Shown here piece by piece: positions 1 to 11,989 of a stretch of 64,000 nucleotides of DNA (positions within the stretch are counted from its first letter, which is position 1; each line of letters starts with the position of its first letter). Location: the NCBI GenBank assembly GCA_948144175.1, contig CANXME010002048.1, positions 372,001 to 436,000 on the forward strand, written 5' to 3'. The stretch comes from Closterium sp. NIES-65. Taxonomy: Eukaryota > Streptophyta > Zygnematophyceae > Desmidiales > Closteriaceae. A program made the translations under genes and the position numbers. The notes below the pieces were generated by a model, which ran no database searches, was not told the origin of the DNA, and worked only from the letters and a program-made list of their open reading frames with translations.

Positions 1-2004
1 GTCCCAGGCACTCACCACATGGCACTTCGTCAGTCCACTGCTCCACAGCGTGTCGCACTCCCGTCGCCTCCTGCGTCCTCTCTTCCTGCTCTTGCTGACC
101 CGGAGTCAGACACCCTTCGCGCTGCCAGTCCTACTGTCACACGTCTCCTGGCTACAGTTGTCACTGACCCTTCCTTTGAGTCCGCTGCTGCGTCTGCCTT
201 AGTCACTGAGCTTGTCGACTTTGCAGCTGCGTGTCGTCTAGACTACGCTGCGAGTCTTGTTGCTGAGTCTGAGTCTGTCTGTCCTCCGTCCGTCGGGGGT
301 GAGTGTGCTCTTGGCACGGACGTTCTTGAGGACAGACAGGAGGAGTTTGGTTGCCTTGCCGCTGCTTTGCCCCATCTCGTGTCCATGCTTGTTGCCCCTC
401 AGGGAGACCCGGATGCACCAGACATCCCGACCCCACGCTCTTACGCAGAGGCGATGGCCGGTCCCTACTCCTCTCAGTGGCAGTCAGCCATGGACACAGA
501 GATGGCTTCCTGGAAGTCCACTGGCACCTACGTCGACGAGGTTCCCCCACCTGGGGCGAACATCGTCAGTGGCATGTGGATTTTCAGGGTGAAGCGGCCG
601 CCGGGCTCTCCGCCTGTCTTCAAGGCGCGTTACGTTGCACGAGGCTTCAGTCAGCAAGAGGGAGTTGACTTCTTCCAGACCTTCTCCCTGACCCCGAAGA
701 TGACCACTCTTCAGGTTCTGCTACACGTCGCCGCTCAGCGTGACTACGAGCTCCACTCTCTTGACTTCAGCACAACTTTCTTGCAGGGCAGCCTGCACGA
801 GGAGATCTGGCTGCGCCGCCCACCTGGCTTCACTGGGTCGTTCCCTCCTGGTACCCAGTGGAGCCTCAGGCGGCCAGTCTACGCTCTCCGCCAGGCGCCA
901 CGTGAGTGGCACGACACACTGAGGACTACACTTGCGGCTCTTGGGTTCGCTCCTTCTACTGCTGACCCGTCGCTGTTTCTACGCACCGACACCTCACTGC
1001 CGCCGTTCTACATCCTCGTGTACGTCGACGACTTGGTCTTTGCCACCTCTGACACAGCTGGTCTCGCTCACGTGAAGTCCGAGCTGCAGAAGAGACACAC
1101 GTGCACTGACCTGGGTGAACTGACAAGCTATCTTGGCTTGCGGATCATCCGGGACAGAGCACGGCGCACCATCACCTTGACTCAGTCACACATGGTGCAG
1201 CAGGTCCTTCAGCGCTTCGGCTTCACGTACTCCTCGCCTCAGTCCACTCCTCTGCCTACGGGACACTCGCTCTCAGCTCTGCCTTCGGATGAGTCCGTAG
1301 AGCCGAGTGGTCCGTATCCAGAGCTTGTGGGCTGCCTCATGTACCTGATGACCTGCACTCGACCTGACCTTGCATACCCTCTCAGCATCTTAGCACGCTA
1401 TGTCGCTCCCGGCCGTCACCGGAAGGAGCACATGGATGCAGCTAAGAGGGTGTTGCGCTACTTGTGCAGTACGTCGGGCATGGGACTAGTGCTTGGAGGG
1501 CGAGACCGGCCTGTTCTCACTGGGCACTCAGACGCTTCTTGGGCAGACGACCAGGCTACTCAGCGGTCGTCTCAGGGTTACACCTTCAGTCTTGGCTCTG
1601 GCTCTGTCTCTTGGCGTTCTACTCGTTCTTCTTCTGTTCTCGGCTCCAGCTGTGAGGCTGAGATCTACGCCACGGCCATGGCTGCCCAGGAGCTTCGCTG
1701 GCTCACCTACCTGCTGACTGACCTTGGAGAGCAGCCTCGTTCTCCTCCAGTGCTGTACGTCGACAACAAGGCAACCATAGCCTTGTGTCAGGAGCACAGA
1801 CTGGAGCACAGGACGAAGCACATTGCTCTGCGTTACTTTCTAGCTCGAGAGCTACAGCAGCGTGGTCAGCTTCTTCTGCGTTACGTGGCCACTGAGGCCA
1901 ACACTGCTGATGTGTTCACCAAGGCGCTTCCGCCTGTTGACCATCAGCGTTTTTGCACTCTTCTAGGCCTTGTGCCGACTGTTCCTCACTTGCTCCCTTC
2001 TTGA
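1..2004 (+). CDS. copia Pol polyprotein, C-terminal part (fossil element)
   Basis: Open frame from base 1 to a stop at 2002-2004. It carries the copia reverse transcriptase (PVFKARYVARGF, then the catalytic YVDDLVFA box near 1020), and RNase H with DASWADD and the C-terminal KHIALRYF and ADVFTKAL motifs. In the complete copy further right the same stretch is the last third of a single Gag-Pol polyprotein, so the start of this protein lies left of the window. The first in-frame Met at 19 is not a biological start. Confidence 0.92.
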   Translation, partial: VPGTHHMALRQSTAPQRVALPSPPASSLPALADPESDTLRAASPTVTRLLATVVTDPSFESAAASALVTELVDFAAACRLDYAASLVAESESVCPPSVGGECALGTDVLEDRQEEFGCLAAALPHLVSMLVAPQGDPDAPDIPTPRSYAEAMAGPYSSQWQSAMDTEMASWKSTGTYVDEVPPPGANIVSGMWIFRVKRPPGSPPVFKARYVARGFSQQEGVDFFQTFSLTPKMTTLQVLLHVAAQRDYELHSLDFSTTFLQGSLHEEIWLRRPPGFTGSFPPGTQWSLRRPVYALRQAPREWHDTLRTTLAALGFAPSTADPSLFLRTDTSLPPFYILVYVDDLVFATSDTAGLAHVKSELQKRHTCTDLGELTSYLGLRIIRDRARRTITLTQSHMVQQVLQRFGFTYSSPQSTPLPTGHSLSALPSDESVEPSGPYPELVGCLMYLMTCTRPDLAYPLSILARYVAPGRHRKEHMDAAKRVLRYLCSTSGMGLVLGGRDRPVLTGHSDASWADDQATQRSSQGYTFSLGSGSVSWRSTRSSSVLGSSCEAEIYATAMAAQELRWLTYLLTDLGEQPRSPPVLYVDNKATIALCQEHRLEHRTKHIALRYFLARELQQRGQLLLRYVATEANTADVFTKALPPVDHQRFCTLLGLVPTVPHLLPS

Positions 2005-2236
2005 CCTTGCCTGTACTGTGATCATTATATATATACCTGCATGTTTGCCCTTGCTAGGTTGTGATCATTGTACCTTTTGCTCTGTTATAAAACTGCATGT
2101 GAACTGGTCTTGTGACCGCTCACTTGTGCTCGGAATTTGTGTGGAATCCTCGAGATCCACCCTGAGCTTGTTTGCCTTGCTTTGCCTTGACTGGTCTTGT
2201 GACCCCTAGGTCTCCCCCACTTTGCCTATGGGGGTG

Positions 2237-2359
2237 TGTCAAACATTATATGTTTGTGTGGTTCTAGGCTGTAGTGGGTCACACCATAAGGGGTACACCA
2301 GTTTAGGGTTTCATATTTGTACTGTTGTTCCTGCTAGTCACAGACATTCCTGTTTCTCA
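2237..2359 (+). repeat. 3' LTR of the left copia element
   Basis: About 123 bp, starting TGTCAAACATTATA and ending TTTCTCA. It follows a GGGGGTG polypurine tract, as in the two other copia elements here, and resembles their 130-132 bp LTRs, including the stretch corresponding to GGGGTACA and AGGGTTT. Confidence 0.8.
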
Positions 2360-2801
2360 TTCTGACAGCTGTGGAGATGTGTACCGAGTTTTCGCAGGGG
2401 ATGTGCTCCTGACATCCACGGCGTTAGATGGGTTGGTGATGGTGAGGTGAGGTTTGCTGACAGGCAGCAACACTATTGGCTCGGATCTTGTGCAAGTGTC
2501 AGACCGCGGATTCGAATTTGAGTTGGCCGTCACGTCAACCGTCTGGAGGGAAAAGCCATTTTCCGCTACAACTACATAGTACGTGCTTCGATACGCAAAT
2601 GTTGCTGTTCGCATGTTGATTCAAAGCAAGCATGCAGCTAAATCAGGGACTAAACCATTAACAATCATGCAACTAAACCATTATTGTTCAAGGTGACTAA
2701 ACCATTATTGTTCAAGTTTCTGTGCTTCTCATAATTTCGCTACCCTAATGTCGCAACATCAGTTATAGAAAATGTTGTGAAATAAGGCAACCAGCATTTA
2801 G
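2360..2801. other. Intergenic, no gene seen
   Basis: Flank of the left copia element. The only structure noted is a small direct repeat, GACTAAACCATTATTGTTCAAG-like, present twice at about 2666-2720. No coding frame or RNA gene is supported. Confidence 0.6.
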
Positions 2802-2978
2802 TCATCTTTTATGCTTTTTATCGTAGTTCAACGCTGCAATCACATGGTGCGTGGTGGATAAGACGCCTTCAATAGGGGCAAGACCCCAGGGTGAGCTTTG
2901 AGTGGAGGCAAAGAGCCATGGGGAAATGGAGGCATTGAAGTCTTCAAAGCGAGATATGAGTAAAGCCTCCCAGTCCAC
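2802..2978 (-). pseudogene. Orphan last exon of an SRFR1/TTC13-type gene
   Basis: On minus, a TAG acceptor (CATTTAG) is followed by an open 58-codon exon ending in TGA at 2804-2802. It begins VDWEALLISRFEDF, continues NASISPWLF, and ends STTHHVIAALNY plus a basic tail. The same motif opens the last exons of gene A (53,956) and of the SRFR1-like gene (32,484). DNA is very similar to gene A's last exon, and the STT..V.AAL tail, typical of plant SRFR1, is kept here although gene A has lost it. No upstream exon was found: 90 bp upstream on minus lies a LINE insertion and beyond it the transposon block. It may be a gene remnant cut off by transposons, or an exon moved here. It has no start codon of its own. 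Confidence 0.82.
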
Positions 2979-3085
2979 CTAAATGGAAGTGACATGATGA
3001 AGGTGGTGTATGAATGGAGCTCATACGATTATTCGTGTGGTGACTGATCGGGTACCAAGGCATAAGGCCCACTATGAACTGCTCC

Positions 3086-3951
3086 TGTCGAGGACCTACC
3101 ACACATGTTTTTTGACTGCGGACATGCAGCCTCGGTGGTCGAGTCAATCCAACGGGTAGCCTTGCGACACCTCAACACTTCGGTTGAGGCTGTTGCGGTG
3201 TTTTTCCCACTTCCTCACCCGTCGAGCCTCACGGCCCCTTGGTGTCTACTCGTTGGTGCGGCTACCACCATTATTTGGAGAGATCGCTGCGCCTTTCACT
3301 AAGAACAGACCTCATACTCTCGCCTGGAGACTCTGCACCGAATACTGGCTCTGTTCCTGACAGCCTGCAAAATCTACTTCTCACGCCGTTCTTAGTGGTA
3401 TGACGAGAAGAAACGTGCCACCATCAACCGGGTCAAGGCAGCATCGTCGTTACGCCTCCTCGTATTTAGTTCACAGGGCTCCCCTCAGCTGCATCCAGAT
3501 TTTCGAGACTCGTGGCTTTTGAACGATACATTTCATCCTCCTTAGGAACAGCTTGGCTTTAGGTGTACATCCCGGTTTGTCATAATGTAATTGTATACAT
3601 CACTTTATAACTGCCTGCAATGTAGACTTAGTGTAGTTATCTTTCTTGTTAGGTGGTGCACCTTTCTTCTCTTCTTTCATATTTGTACCCTTGAGCCTAT
3701 AGTGAAACCATCCTTTTCTCCTTGCAACTCTCTCGACATTCCCCTTCCACCCTAAACTTCAACTACCAAGCCACTAAAGCCATGGCTCCTAAGCCTAGCT
3801 GTACTTAGTATCTTAACACGGTTAAGGCCTTGGCCTTCATTCTACCATTCGGTAGGCAAGTAACACAGTTTGTGTAGGTCCTCTAGACCTTGGCTTTTGC
3901 CATGCTTGTGGTGTGTACTGTATGCGGTTACGACCATAATAAAAACTTAAA
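3086..3951 (+). mobile_element. 5'-truncated LINE with 17-bp target-site duplication
   Basis: The segment is bounded by exact 17-bp direct repeats, CCACTATGAACTGCTCC, at 3069-3085 and 3952-3968. It ends in an A-rich tail (AATAAAAACTTAAA), as expected for target-primed reverse transcription. Near its 5' end a frame at 3105-3302 reads HMFFDCGHAASVVESI and then WCLLVGAATTIIWRDR, like the zinc-binding reverse-transcriptase tail (zf-RVT) of plant LINE ORF2. Further downstream the coding trace changes frame, so it is decayed. Only the last part of ORF2 and the 3' untranslated region are present; a solo LTR has inserted into the latter. Confidence 0.72.
3578..3818 (+). mobile_element. Solo LTR (TRIM/copia-like family), nested in the LINE
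   Basis: A 241-bp sequence starting TGTCATAATG and ending CTTAACA, flanked by perfect 5-bp duplications CGGTT (3573-3577 and 3819-3823). It is a diverged relative of the LTRs at 21,066 and 22,318 (shared GTAGTTAT, AGGTGGTGCACC, a CTTGCAACT stretch and CTAAGCCTAG). No internal region remains, so this is the usual product of recombination between two LTRs. It is younger than the LINE it sits in. Confidence 0.78.
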
Positions 3952-3968
3952 CCACTATGAACTGCTCC

Positions 3969-4661
3969 AGACTTTGTGTGCCTAATGTTTCGTGCCCCGC
4001 GGAGATATCTACGATTTCTCAGCTGCGTCAGCCTTTGTGTGCAGGCGAAAATCGCAGGTGAAATAAAAACCTGGGTGCATTATCTTTTTTTTTGCCGTGT
4101 GTGTTTCGCTGGTTAATATGTGTGTGCGTGTTATTTTGTTTTCGGGGTTTTTAAATTTCAACGGAACAACACGGAGACACAAAGCGGTGAGAACAAGAGC
4201 GATCGCAGCAAGGGGTGTGGCTTGCGGGGTGCCATTTTTCCGTTCCCCCGCATGTGCGTGTTTTCTCAGGGTTATTAGTGTCAACGGAACAACACTGAGA
4301 CACGGAGGCACGGAGAACAAGAAACATTGTTATTCCCCCGCGTGTTCCAGCAAGGTGGCTCGCGGGGTGCCATTTTTCCGTTCCCCCGCGTGCGTGTTAT
4401 TCCTCCGTGGGTGAGGCTGGCCCGGTGGTCCCTGGCCACGTCACTCCGGGAGTGTGCTGCGTCAGGCGGTCCCCGAGCCAGCTCGGAGGCCTGGAGCTGC
4501 GTCAGCCTGCTTCCCGCCCGGGACAGGTTGGCGAGCTCGGTTCCGGGCGGTCCAGTGCAGCACGCGTGGTCTGGCGTGCTGGGAGCTCGGAGCCCGGTAG
4601 CGCTACCGAGGTCGCTACCGGGCGACTACCGGTCTACCATGTGAAATGTATTGTATAATAC
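3969..4661. repeat. Spacer with a diverged tandem repeat of about 135 bp
   Basis: From about 4121 to 4410 a unit of roughly 135 bp occurs a little over twice; shared landmarks are AACGGAACAACAC, GAGACAC and a GGGGTGCCATTTTTCCG block followed by TTCCCCCGC. The remainder (4411-4640) is GC-rich without a convincing gene. The end (CTACCATGTGAAAT near 4634) resembles, on minus, an LTR end followed by a TGGTA primer-binding start, so it may be a decayed copia leader. Confidence 0.5.
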
Positions 4662-5644
4662 CAGGGCTCTCGTTATCAGACCAAATTGGTCTAATGGTCT
4701 GATTTTCAGACGTAGATTTTCGCTTTCATCTGATCTCTAAGACGATGCTTTTTATTTCGTCTGATCCGTAAGATGACTGATTTTAGTTCATCTGATATTT
4801 CAGAGCAAGCTCTTTACTTCGTCTGAAATTTCAAAGAACGAGTTGTTTTTCGTCTGATACCGATCCCCCTCCCCCCAACCCTCCCTTTACCCCCCGATCT
4901 CTTGCTACTCTACCAGCTCAGCCCCCCCTTCTATGCCCTCGCTCCTCTTCCAGGCCTAGTCCTGTCCAACCCTTCCCCCCCTTTCCCCAACCTGAGGTCT
5001 CTCCAGATCTCGCTCCCAGCCTAGCCCGCTTTCATGCCCCTCGTAATATCTCGCAGCCAAGCCCCCCCTTCTCTTCGCGTCCCTCCACCTCCACCCACCC
5101 TGATCCCTCGCGTCGCAGCCCCTCATTGTCATGTGCGTGCCCCTCAATAGCCACACAGCTGTCTGTCAGCTAGCGATCTGTCAGCACCGCGCCAGGGGCG
5201 CGTTCATTAACAAAACAAGCGTATTTAGAAAGCTTGCTTTCTAATACTTATCATTTGGCATCGTTCTCATTTCAACTGGCAAATTACAACATGCACCTCG
5301 AACTAGACAACATAAGTGCTAGTACATGTCCTGATACTTCCTATCAATCATTCGTCAAGCTATCAATCCTAATAGGTGTGCGCTAACCCATATTGTACCA
5401 CTTGTGTCCTCCTGTGTAAGCGGAGGCCTTGGGGCGGGGGGTGGGAGAATTGCATGAGCCGTTTGAAAAATGAGAGACGTGGGTGGAGGGAAATAAACTC
5501 CAACCCACGATTTGTAGTTGGAGAAGGGCGTTTAGCGCGCTTCGGTGATGCCAAATTCGCGTTACAGTTAGCTGCGCTTTCGAAATACGTAATTTTAAAA
5601 AACACTATGTGTGTTTAAAAATTATCATGATTAACGGTATGTTA

Positions 5645-5776
5645 TGAGAAAACTAGAACGAGAATGAAATGACTATGAACGAAGTGAGTACAAATAGGAA
5701 ACCCTAATTGGGTTGTACCCCCTATGGGATACCCCACTATGGCCTACACAAATAAGTAAGCTATAATGTTCTGACA
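5645..5776 (-). repeat. 3' LTR of the minus-strand copia element
   Basis: 132 bp; on minus it starts TGTCAGAACATTATAG and ends GTTTTCTCA. Two substitutions separate it from the 5' LTR. Confidence 0.92.
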
Positions 5777-5988
5777 CACCCCCATAGGCAAAGTGGGGGA
5801 GAACAAGGGGTCACAAGACCAGTCAAGCAAAGCAAAACAAAGCTCAGGGTGGATCACAAAGTCACCACACATTCCGAGCACAAGTTCAAAGGCCACAAGG
5901 CCAGTTCACATGAAAGATCATATATAGAGATATACAAGAGTCAAGCAAGCAAGAGCAAGTGTATATATAGGTGAAGGTACAAGCAAGG

Positions 5989-8900
5989 TCAAGAAGTGAG
6001 CAAGTGAGGCAAGACAGGCACAAGACCCAGCTGTGTGCAGCAGCGCTGATGATCACAAGGCGCAAGTGCCTTGGTGAAGACATCAGCAGTGTTGGCCTCA
6101 GAGGCCACGTACGCAAGTCGCAACTGTCCACGCTGCTGTAGCTCACGAGCAAGAAAGTAGCGGAGAGCAATGTGCTTTGTCCTGTGCTCCAGTCGCTGTT
6201 CTCGACACAAGGCCAGCATGGCCTTGTTGTCTACGTACAGGACTGGAGGAGAACGAGGCGGCTCTCCAAGGTCGGTCAGCAGGTAGGTGAGCCAGCGAAG
6301 CTCCTGGGCAGCCATAGCCCCGGCGTAGATCTCAGCCTCACAACTGGAGCCGAGGACAGAAGACGAGCGGGTAGCCCGCCACGAAACAGAGCCGGAACCA
6401 AGGCTGAAGGTGTAACCCTGTGACGACCGCTGCGTAGCCTGGTCGTCAGCCCAAGAAGCGTCCGCGTGCCCAGTGAGGACCACTGGACTGCGCCCTCCAA
6501 GCACTAGCCCCATGCCCGATGTACTGCACAAGTAGCGCAACACCCTCTTCGCTGCAGCCATGTGCTCTGGTCGGTGTCTCCCAGGAGCAACATAGCGTGC
6601 AAGAATGCTAAGAGGGTATGCAAGGTCAGGTCGTGTGCAGGTCATCAGGTACATGAGGCAGCCAACAAGCTCTGCATACGGGCCACTCGACTCTACGGAC
6701 TCATCCGAAGGCAGAGCTCAGAGTGAGTGGCGAGTAGGCAGAGGAGTGGCCTGAGGCGAGGAGTACAAGAAGCCGAAGCGCTGAAGGACCTGCAGCACCA
6801 TGTGTGACTGAGTCAGGGTAATGGTGCGGCGTGCTCTGTCCCGGGTGATCTGCAAGCCAAGGTAGCTGCGCAGTTCACCCAGGTCAGTGCACGTGTGTCT
6901 CTTCTGCAGCTCGGACTTCACGTAGGCAAGTCCAGCAGTGTCAGCTGTGGCAAAGACCAAGTCGTCGACGTACACGAGGATGTAGAACGGCGGCAGAGAG
7001 GTGTCGGTGCGTAGAAACAGCGACGGGTCGGCAGTAGAAGGAGCAAACCCAAGAGCCGCAAGTGTAGTCCTCAGTGTGTCGTGCCAATCACGTGGAGCCT
7101 GGCGGAGACCGTAGACTGGACGCCGGAGACTCCACTGGGTACCAGGAGGGAAAGACCCAGTGAAGCCAGGTGGGCGACGCAGCCAGATCTCCTCGTGCAG
7201 GCTGCCCTGCAAGAAAGCAGTGCTGAAGTCGAGAGAGTGCAGCTCGTAGTCACGGTGAGCAGCAACGTGCAGCAGTATCCGAAGAGTGGTCATCTTCGGG
7301 GTAGGGGAGAAGGTCTGAAAGTAGTCAACTCCCTGCCGCTGACTGAAGCCACGAGCCACGTAACGCGCCTTGAAGACAGGCGGAGAACCCGGCGGCCGCT
7401 TCACCCTGAAAATCCACATGCCACTGACGATGTTCGCCCCAGGAGGGGGAACAGCGTCAACGTAGGTGCCTGTGGACTTCCAAGAAGCCATCTCTGCATC
7501 CATAGCTGCCTGCCACTGAGAGGAGTAGGGACCCTCTATCGCCTCCGCGTAAGAGCGCGGAGTCGGGATGTCTAGTGCATCCGGGTCTCCCTCAGGGGCG
7601 AGCAGTACAGACGCGAGATGAGGTGAAGCGGCGGCCAGACACTGGAACTCCTCCTGCCTGTCCTCAAGGACGTCCGTGCCAAGGGCACACTCACCCCCGA
7701 CGGACGGAGAACAGGCAGACTCAGACTCAGCGACAAGACTAGCAGCGTAGTCTAGACGACAGCGCGCAGCAAAGTTGACGAGCTCAGTGACAAGGGCAGA
7801 AGCAGCAGAAGACTCGAAAGAAGGGTCAGTGACAGCAGTAGCAAGAAGACGCGTGACAGTAGGACTGGCAGCACGAAGAGAGTCCGACTCCGGGTCGGCA
7901 AGAGCAGGAAGAGAGGAAGCAGGAGGAGAAGGCAAAGGGGCACGCAGAGGAGCAGTGGACGGACGCAGAGAAATCCGGTGCGTGCCACGGACAGGAGGAG
8001 GACGCTGACGCGAACCGCGACCACTAGTGCGCGCAGTACGAACAGGCGACGCAGGATGAGACGCAGGCTCACGACGCTCAGTAAGACCTCCAATCGGACC
8101 AGCGTAGGGAGAAGGAGCAGGCAAAGGGGAGGCAGGCTGTAGCTGTGACTGGACAGGCTGTGGACCCTCTAAGGGAGGAGGAGGAGAACCAGGAGAAGGT
8201 GTAAGACCAAGAACCTGCTGCAGGAGCGGAACGAAGTACGGTCGGGGCCGCGTGGCGATGCCAGAAACATTAGGGACAGCACCACTACCCCCACCAGGAG
8301 TACCCGCTCCAGCAGCACCTCCAGCAGTACCTCCAGTAGCTCCAGAACCCCCAGCAGCACCAGGAGCACTGCTAGCCGGACCGCCAACGGTAGTCTCAGC
8401 GCCAACACCCTCAGCAGTACCAGCTCCAGAAGAACCCTCAGGCCCAACAGCTCCAGCACCCCCAGGACGAGCACCTCCGGGACGCGCGGCAGCAGCACCC
8501 TCCGCACCCGAAGAACCTCCAGCACCAGCAGCACGCCTCGAGCGCCGAGCAAACCACTCACGCAGCTCTTGTGGGGAGAGTGGCTCCCGGCGAGACGAAG
8601 CACCTCCAGGGGGAGAACCTCCAGGCGAAGAACCTCCAGGCTCAGGCGAAGAACCTCCAGGCAAAGCACCTCCAGGCGGAGCACCTCCAGTCTCAGCACC
8701 CCCAGGCTCAGCACCCCCAGGCCCAGCACCCCCAGGCTCAGCACCCCCAGACGCAGTACCCCCAGGCTCAGCACCCCCAGACTCAGCACCCCCACGCTCA
8801 GCACCCCCAGACTCCGCACCCCCAGGCTCAGCACCCCCAGGCGTAGCACCTCCAGTCCCAGCACCCCCAGGCTCAGCATCCGCAGCAGCACCAGAGTCAC

Positions 8901-11900
8901 CAGTGACCTCGACAGGCTCGACCGCGTCTACCTGGGACACACCTAAAGGGGCAGGACCCTGAGGGGGGAGGGGGTCTACCGGGGGGGGACCTGGTACCAA
9001 GAAGAGCAGGGGCAGGGGGAGGGACGGAGTGCGGTAGGAGAAGAGGCGGCAGTAGGGTACCGGCTCGTTGAACGTGACGTCCTGGGAGGACAGAACACGT
9101 CGAGAGGTGGGGTGGTAGAACTGCCACCCAGGGGCGTCGGGGGGGAACCCCAGGAAGACGCAGGGAGCAGCGCAAGGGGACAGCTTGTCCGCAGACAAGT
9201 CGCGGACAAACGCCCGAGATCCCCAGACCCGGAACGCCGACGCATCGCCAACCTTCCCCGTCCACAGCAGGGCTGGGGAGGTCTCCGGCCTGGAGACCCT
9301 GGGGTGGAGGTTGATCTGATGCGCTGCGTACCTGACCGCAAACGGCCACAGAAAATGGGGGGCAGCCGCATGCATCATAGACGTACGAGCGACGTCCATG
9401 ACCATGCCAATGCGGCGCTCTGCAATCCCATTTTGCTGCGGTGAGTCCGGAAGCGTGAAGGTCTGGCGGATGCCTCGCGCACGACAGTAGGCACGCAGAA
9501 GGCCAGAGGAGAACTCTCCGCCTCTGTCCGAGTGCAGACGCAACACAGGAAAGTCCGAGCCAAAGCTCTGCCTGAGCTGGAGACGAGCTGCGCGGATCCA
9601 GTCGATCAGCACCTCAGTGACATCACCCTTGCTGCGCAAGGGGAAGACTGTGGTGTAACGCGAGTAGTCGTCAACCACCAACAAGAAGTAGCGCTCGTGA
9701 CCGAGTCCACGGACGCGGGCAGGGCCCCACACGTCCATGTGAAGCGTCTGCAACGGAGCCTCTGTCGGAGGAAACTGGGAGGAGTGAGGGGCAGCACGCT
9801 GGCGCCCCTCAACACAGGGGACACAGGCAGGGCCAGGGCCCTGAGGAAGGGGAGGGAGGGACCGGGGGAGACCAGACACAAGAAGACGGGAGGCCATGCC
9901 TCTGAGCCGAAGCAGAGAGGGGTGGCCAAGGCGGTGGTGCCAGAGGAGGGTCTCGTGAGACAGACGGCGACACGAACAGGGGGCAGACTCAGGACCAGAC
10001 CTGGACGCTGCAGCAAACACCTGACTAGACGAAGGGACCCTACCAGACTCAGCACCTGGAGGAGAAGCAGTGGTCAGTGTGTACATGCTCGACCCTGGCT
10101 GACGTGTAAACGTAGCCAGGTGGCGACCTGTGCTAGCCTCTGTGCAGTGTGTCACCCGCTGACGAGCAGGAGTGAACTGGTGGACACCCGCATCCTGTAG
10201 GTCAGCACCACTCACCAGGTTCGTAGAGAACGAGGGGAGATAGAGACCAGACAGGGTGCCAGAGGGAGCCGCCGGACACGGGAGGACTGTGGAGAAACGA
10301 GACAGGTCAGGACCCCCAGAGGGGTCAGCCAGGGACACCGCAACAGGCCGACTAAGCGGCGTGAGAGTGGTGCGGTCCCGAAAGAAGGAGCGAGACGCCC
10401 CAGAGTCAAGGGTGAAGGTGTGAGAGGCAGAAGCCGACACAGTACCTGAGAGGGCAGACTCACTAGCACTTGAAAGCACAGACGCACTGGCACCTAGAGC
10501 AGCAGCCTCACTGGCACCTGACACTGCAGTACCAATGCCCGGGTCGGGCGGGAAACACCGGTAACAGTCACCCTCATCACTAACAGTCACAGCATACATG
10601 GCAGCAAGGATAGCATCAAAGTCAAGATCAAAAATAGCTACACGAGCCCTAGACAGCTCTCCCCAGCGGGGGATCTCAGAGGCCTCCGGAAACTGCTGGC
10701 GCCAAGCGTCTGTCAGGCGGCTAAAGCAGCGGCGGGCGGTGTGGGCGCCCCCACACTGCTCACCCGCGCAGTCGCCGGTGCGAAGGACGTAGGTGCAGGG
10801 ACCAAACGCCCCACCACGCTGACGCTGCGAGTACCACTCACGAAGCTGCTGAGGGGCGGGGATGTCACAAGAGCGCTGCTGCTGCTGCTGGTGCTGCTGG
10901 CGCTAACCACCCCCAGTGCTGCTCCGCTGGGACGAGCCACTCCGACTACCTCCACCACCGCCACCCCCGCCTCCACCGCCACCGCCGCCACCGCCACCCT
11001 CGCCCCCGCCGCTCCCACCGCCACCTCCGCTACCACCTCCGCCGCCACCTCCGCCTCCACTGCCGCCACTAGCACCTCCACTCCTGCCACCACCCCCACC
11101 GCCACCCCCACTCCCCCCGCCGCCCCCACCTCCTCCGCCACCGCCCCCGCTAGCTCCACCCGCTCCCTTGCCCCCCTTGCCCCTGCCAGAGCGGCGCCTA
11201 CCGCTAGGGGCAGACGCCGCACCGACCGACTCTAAACCAACGAGGTCGACCGCAGCAGCAGAGGCGACAGAGGGTAACAGGGGGGAAGGAGAACACCCCT
11301 CAAAGATGGGGGTGCGAGGGTCACCACGAGAGGCCCCTACAGCGACTATGCTCTTCTCGGCCGCTAGCAGGGACTTCTCGAGGAGGTCGACAGTGAGGGT
11401 GGTGGGACAGACAGAGAGAAACTGGTCCCTAACTACACGAAGGGACTCAGGGAGACGGGTGACGAGAAAGTAGAGGGTGATGTACATGGGAGGGGGGTTT
11501 GTGGCGCAGAAGTCAGCAGGAAGCGCAGCTCGGTAGCGCGTGTCACTAGCGCGGAGGTGGGTAAAGAGGTCAGCGACTGTGGGAAAGGCAGCAAGGTCAG
11601 GGAAGAGGTACGGTAGCATGAGGCGGCTCAGTGTAGCAGAGGAAGGGGAGGAGTAGCGCGCAACTACAGCGTCGTACAAGGCCTGAGCGGTCTTGCACTG
11701 ACTAAAGTGTGCACGCTCGGAGGAAGGGAGGTGGCGACGCACAGCGAGACGTGCAGCAGCATCGCGCGAGGCCCACTTGGAGCGAACAGTGGGGTCAGCA
11801 TCAGCAGGAGGGGCAGGGACAGCGCCAGAGACAAAGTCAAAGAGAGAAACTTCATCTACTGTATCGCAGAGCAAGTACAGGTGCAGGTCGTCGACCCAGA

Positions 11901-11958
11901 CCGCAAAGTCAATGGCGCGACCCTCAGCGTCAAAAGCCAGGACACTAGGGGTGGCCAT
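5989..11958 (-). pseudogene. Gag-Pol region of the minus-strand copia element (fossil)
   Basis: Gag begins MATPSVLAFDAEGRAIDF near 11,958, the same start as in the intact neighbour. It is followed by a very Gly-rich tract, a zinc-knuckle-like Cys/His cluster, a protease with DSGAS, the HH-CC integrase zinc domain and D-D-E core, a PGGAE-type Pro/Gly/Ala-rich spacer, reverse transcriptase with YVDDLVFA, and RNase H with DASWADD. The reading frame is broken in about two places; it is described as a fossil only. Confidence 0.9.
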
Positions 11959-11989
11959 GATAGCAGTCGACAGTCTCACCGGACCGGAA

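Larger units (their letters stand above)
1..2359 (+). mobile_element. Ty1/copia LTR retrotransposon, 3' part (cut by window edge)
   Basis: The 3' portion of a copia element: integrase tail, reverse transcriptase and RNase H coding, a short 3' untranslated part, a purine-rich tract just before the LTR, and one LTR at 2237-2359. Its protein is very close to that of the two other copia elements in this window, so all belong to one family. The visible coding part is open and the element may be whole outside the window, but its 5' half and 5' LTR cannot be seen, so neither age nor target duplication can be judged. Confidence 0.93.

Noticed and set aside
4629-4661. Possible decayed copia LTR/primer-binding junction on minus
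   Set aside because: Only a TTTCACA-TGGTA match of about 12 bp; too short to annotate as an element.
8169-8962. Frames opposite to and overlapping the copia Gag-Pol spacer
   Set aside because: Shadows of the Pro/Gly/Ala-rich repetitive spacer of Pol.
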